Source of the DNA: Vulcanimicrobiota bacterium
GTDB lineage: Bacteria > Vulcanimicrobiota > Vulcanimicrobiia > Vulcanimicrobiales > Vulcanimicrobiaceae
Direction: 5' to 3'
Length of the DNA: 13,790 nucleotides
NCBI GenBank assembly: GCA_019247395.1
Contig: JAFAOZ010000298.1
Span: forward strand, 1-13,790
The translations under genes were made by a program, and so were the position numbers. Of this stretch, positions 12,737-13,790 are shown one piece after another. Positions within the stretch are counted from its first letter, which is position 1; every line of letters starts with the position of its first letter. Below the pieces are notes generated by a model. The model had not been told where the DNA came from and made no database searches. It saw only the letters and a program-made list of their open reading frames with translations.

Positions 12737-13252
12737 TTATGGCGCAGTCGTTGCTTCGGCGTGCGACGGCGTCGCCGCGAAGATGTATTGATCGTTCGAG
12801 TTCTGCGATACCGGCGGCGGCGGCGAGAGCTGGTATTGCATTGCAAGTCCCGAGAGCACCGCTGCGGTTTCCGGATAGACTTGACCGCGGAAGGAACCAT
12901 CACCGTTCATCGTCGCTACGACGTGCAGCTTACCATCCGGACCGGCGCCGAGCCCAAGATCGATGCTCGATGGACCGATATCGAACCAAATATAATTCCC
13001 ATCGCGCCCGCCGATAACCGGAACGTAGAGCTTGTAATACGTGGTGTGATAGTGCCCGCGCAGCGTGCCGTCAGGGAAAAGCTCGATATCGAGTTTTCCG
13101 GTCAACGGATACTGCGATCCGTAGACTTCGGTGATCGCCGTATCGTAGTAGCTGGGGGTCGGCTGGGCGGATGCCGCGCTTGCCAGGGGTGCCGTTGCCA
13201 TGCATCCCAGCGCAATGCCCCAAACCAACTTTTTAACCCAAGTTACTACCAT
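12737..13252 (-). CDS. Secreted beta-rich protein of unknown function
   Basis: The 171-residue product begins with a Sec signal peptide (MVVTWVKKLVWGIALGC to ASA, about 1-29). The mature part is rich in Tyr, Gly and Asp with alternating strands (LTGKLDIELFPDG, LRGHYHTTYYKLYVPVIGG, YIWFDIG, KLHVVATMNGDGSFRGQVY), suggesting a small beta-sandwich or barrel, and ends in a disordered Pro/Ser/Ala-rich tail. I do not recognise the family. The ATG at 13252 is chosen over one nine codons upstream because AAAGGAG lies 5 nt before it and it gives a compact signal peptide. It is probably the first gene of a three-gene set with the CYTH-like and four-helix genes. Confidence 0.75.
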   Translation of the reverse strand: MVVTWVKKLVWGIALGCMATAPLASAASAQPTPSYYDTAITEVYGSQYPLTGKLDIELFPDGTLRGHYHTTYYKLYVPVIGGRDGNYIWFDIGPSSIDLGLGAGPDGKLHVVATMNGDGSFRGQVYPETAAVLSGLAMQYQLSPPPPVSQNSNDQYIFAATPSHAEATTAP

Positions 13253-13312
13253 TCTGGCTCCTTTCAACACTCGCTCCATCTAAGGGAGTAGAGCGCTCGG
13301 CCCGGCGAGAAC

Positions 13313-13790
13313 GTGACGAGAGTGGTACAGCCGTCCGAAATCGACCTTCGGGGTCTACCCGTTTGGGAGCGTCCCGATCTCGTCCGCAAAGCTCTCGACC
13401 GTCTTCCATCCGGAGGGTCGCTCACCCTTATAACCGACGCCGAGCCGCGAGCGCTCTCGTCCCGAGTTACCCAAGATCGTCCCGACCGCTTCGTCGTCGA
13501 GACGCGTCGCGTCGGCAGCCGCGTTTGGCAGTTGCGCTTGACGCACCGGCCGGGCGAACTCGCCGATCGGAACTCGGCAGCGCAGCACATAAGCCGTTGT
13601 CCCGCATTTGCTTCACTCGACGCCGGCGTTCGCTCCGAGCTTGCGGCCGCGGCCGTTTGGCAGACGGGCCGTCGCGGGCAAACGCTCGTCGCGGAAAACA
13701 GCGACTGGCCGTTCATCGGCATGGTGACCGAGGGAATCGTCGCACGGGCGAATGGCGGTGGGCGCGATCGCGAGCGAATTCTCTACGAAA
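13313..13790 (+). CDS. DUF2249 domain fused to a Crp/Fnr-type sensor domain (3' end outside window)
   Basis: The frame is open for 159 codons to the right edge. Residues 9-78 match DUF2249, a TusA-like domain: IDLRGLPVWERPDLV, then ALDRLPSGGSLTLITDAEPRAL, then RVWQLRLTH. After a linker, CPAFASLDAGVRSEL (96-110), RRGQTLVAENS (120-130), GMVTEGIVARANGGG (136-150) and RERILYE match the start of a cyclic-nucleotide-binding, Crp/Fnr-type domain; the expected C-terminal DNA-binding helix-turn-helix would lie beyond the window. DUF2249 proteins often occur with denitrification and respiratory genes, so a redox or nitrogen-oxide regulator is a reasonable inference. The TusA-type Cys-Pro is absent. GTG at 13313 or GTG at 13322 may start translation; an in-frame TAG at 13289 rules out a longer form. 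Confidence 0.8.
   Translation, partial: MTRVVQPSEIDLRGLPVWERPDLVRKALDRLPSGGSLTLITDAEPRALSSRVTQDRPDRFVVETRRVGSRVWQLRLTHRPGELADRNSAAQHISRCPAFASLDAGVRSELAAAAVWQTGRRGQTLVAENSDWPFIGMVTEGIVARANGGGRDRERILYE

Overview
The window is GC-rich, densely packed bacterial DNA with little non-coding sequence. It encodes Sec signal peptides, a lipobox lipoprotein, a membrane-anchored c-type cytochrome, and a MacA-type adaptor with a MacB-like ATPase and permease. This points to a diderm, respiring chromosome. The overall flavour (short overlapping genes, GTG starts, STAS and Gly-rich secreted proteins) would fit a poorly cultured phylum such as Candidatus Eremiobacterota. That placement is only an impression; no rRNA or marker gene is present. 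I see no tRNA, rRNA, insertion sequence or CRISPR array, and no gene-free stretch longer than about 150 bases.

Layout: (1) 1-1492 (-), cut by the left edge, is a secreted two-domain multicopper oxidase fused in one reading frame to a ZIP-family metal permease. Two AGG-N4-CCT palindromes resembling DtxR/MntR-type operators sit directly upstream. (2) 1593-2546 (-) is a Gly-rich lipoprotein with a structured leader that can pair with its Shine-Dalgarno. (3) 2692-3181 (-) is a STAS protein followed by a 58-residue CxxC micro-ORF whose stop codon lies in the loop of an intrinsic terminator; a good sigma70-type promoter precedes the STAS gene. (4) 3287-5013 (+) is a coupled pair, an SRPBCC-like protein and a group A FAD monooxygenase. 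(5) 4986-10827 (-) is a six-gene, end-to-end coupled operon in transcription order: periplasmic adaptor, ABC ATPase, ABC permease, OmpR-type regulator, histidine kinase, VOC protein. (6) 10917-11441 (+) is a monoheme cytochrome c. (7) 11371-13252 (-) is a probable three-gene set: secreted beta-rich protein, CYTH-like protein, four-helix membrane protein. (8) 13313-13790 (+), cut by the right edge, is a DUF2249 domain fused to a Crp/Fnr-type sensor domain.

How the genes work together: the six-gene operon looks like a self-regulated efflux system, with kinase and regulator encoded behind the pump they probably control and no outer-membrane TolC partner in view. The oxidase-permease fusion, the cytochrome and the DUF2249-Crp/Fnr protein hint at metal and redox physiology, but only proximity links them. 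The most unusual items are the oxidase-ZIP fusion with its operator-like palindromes and the DUF2249-Crp/Fnr fusion.
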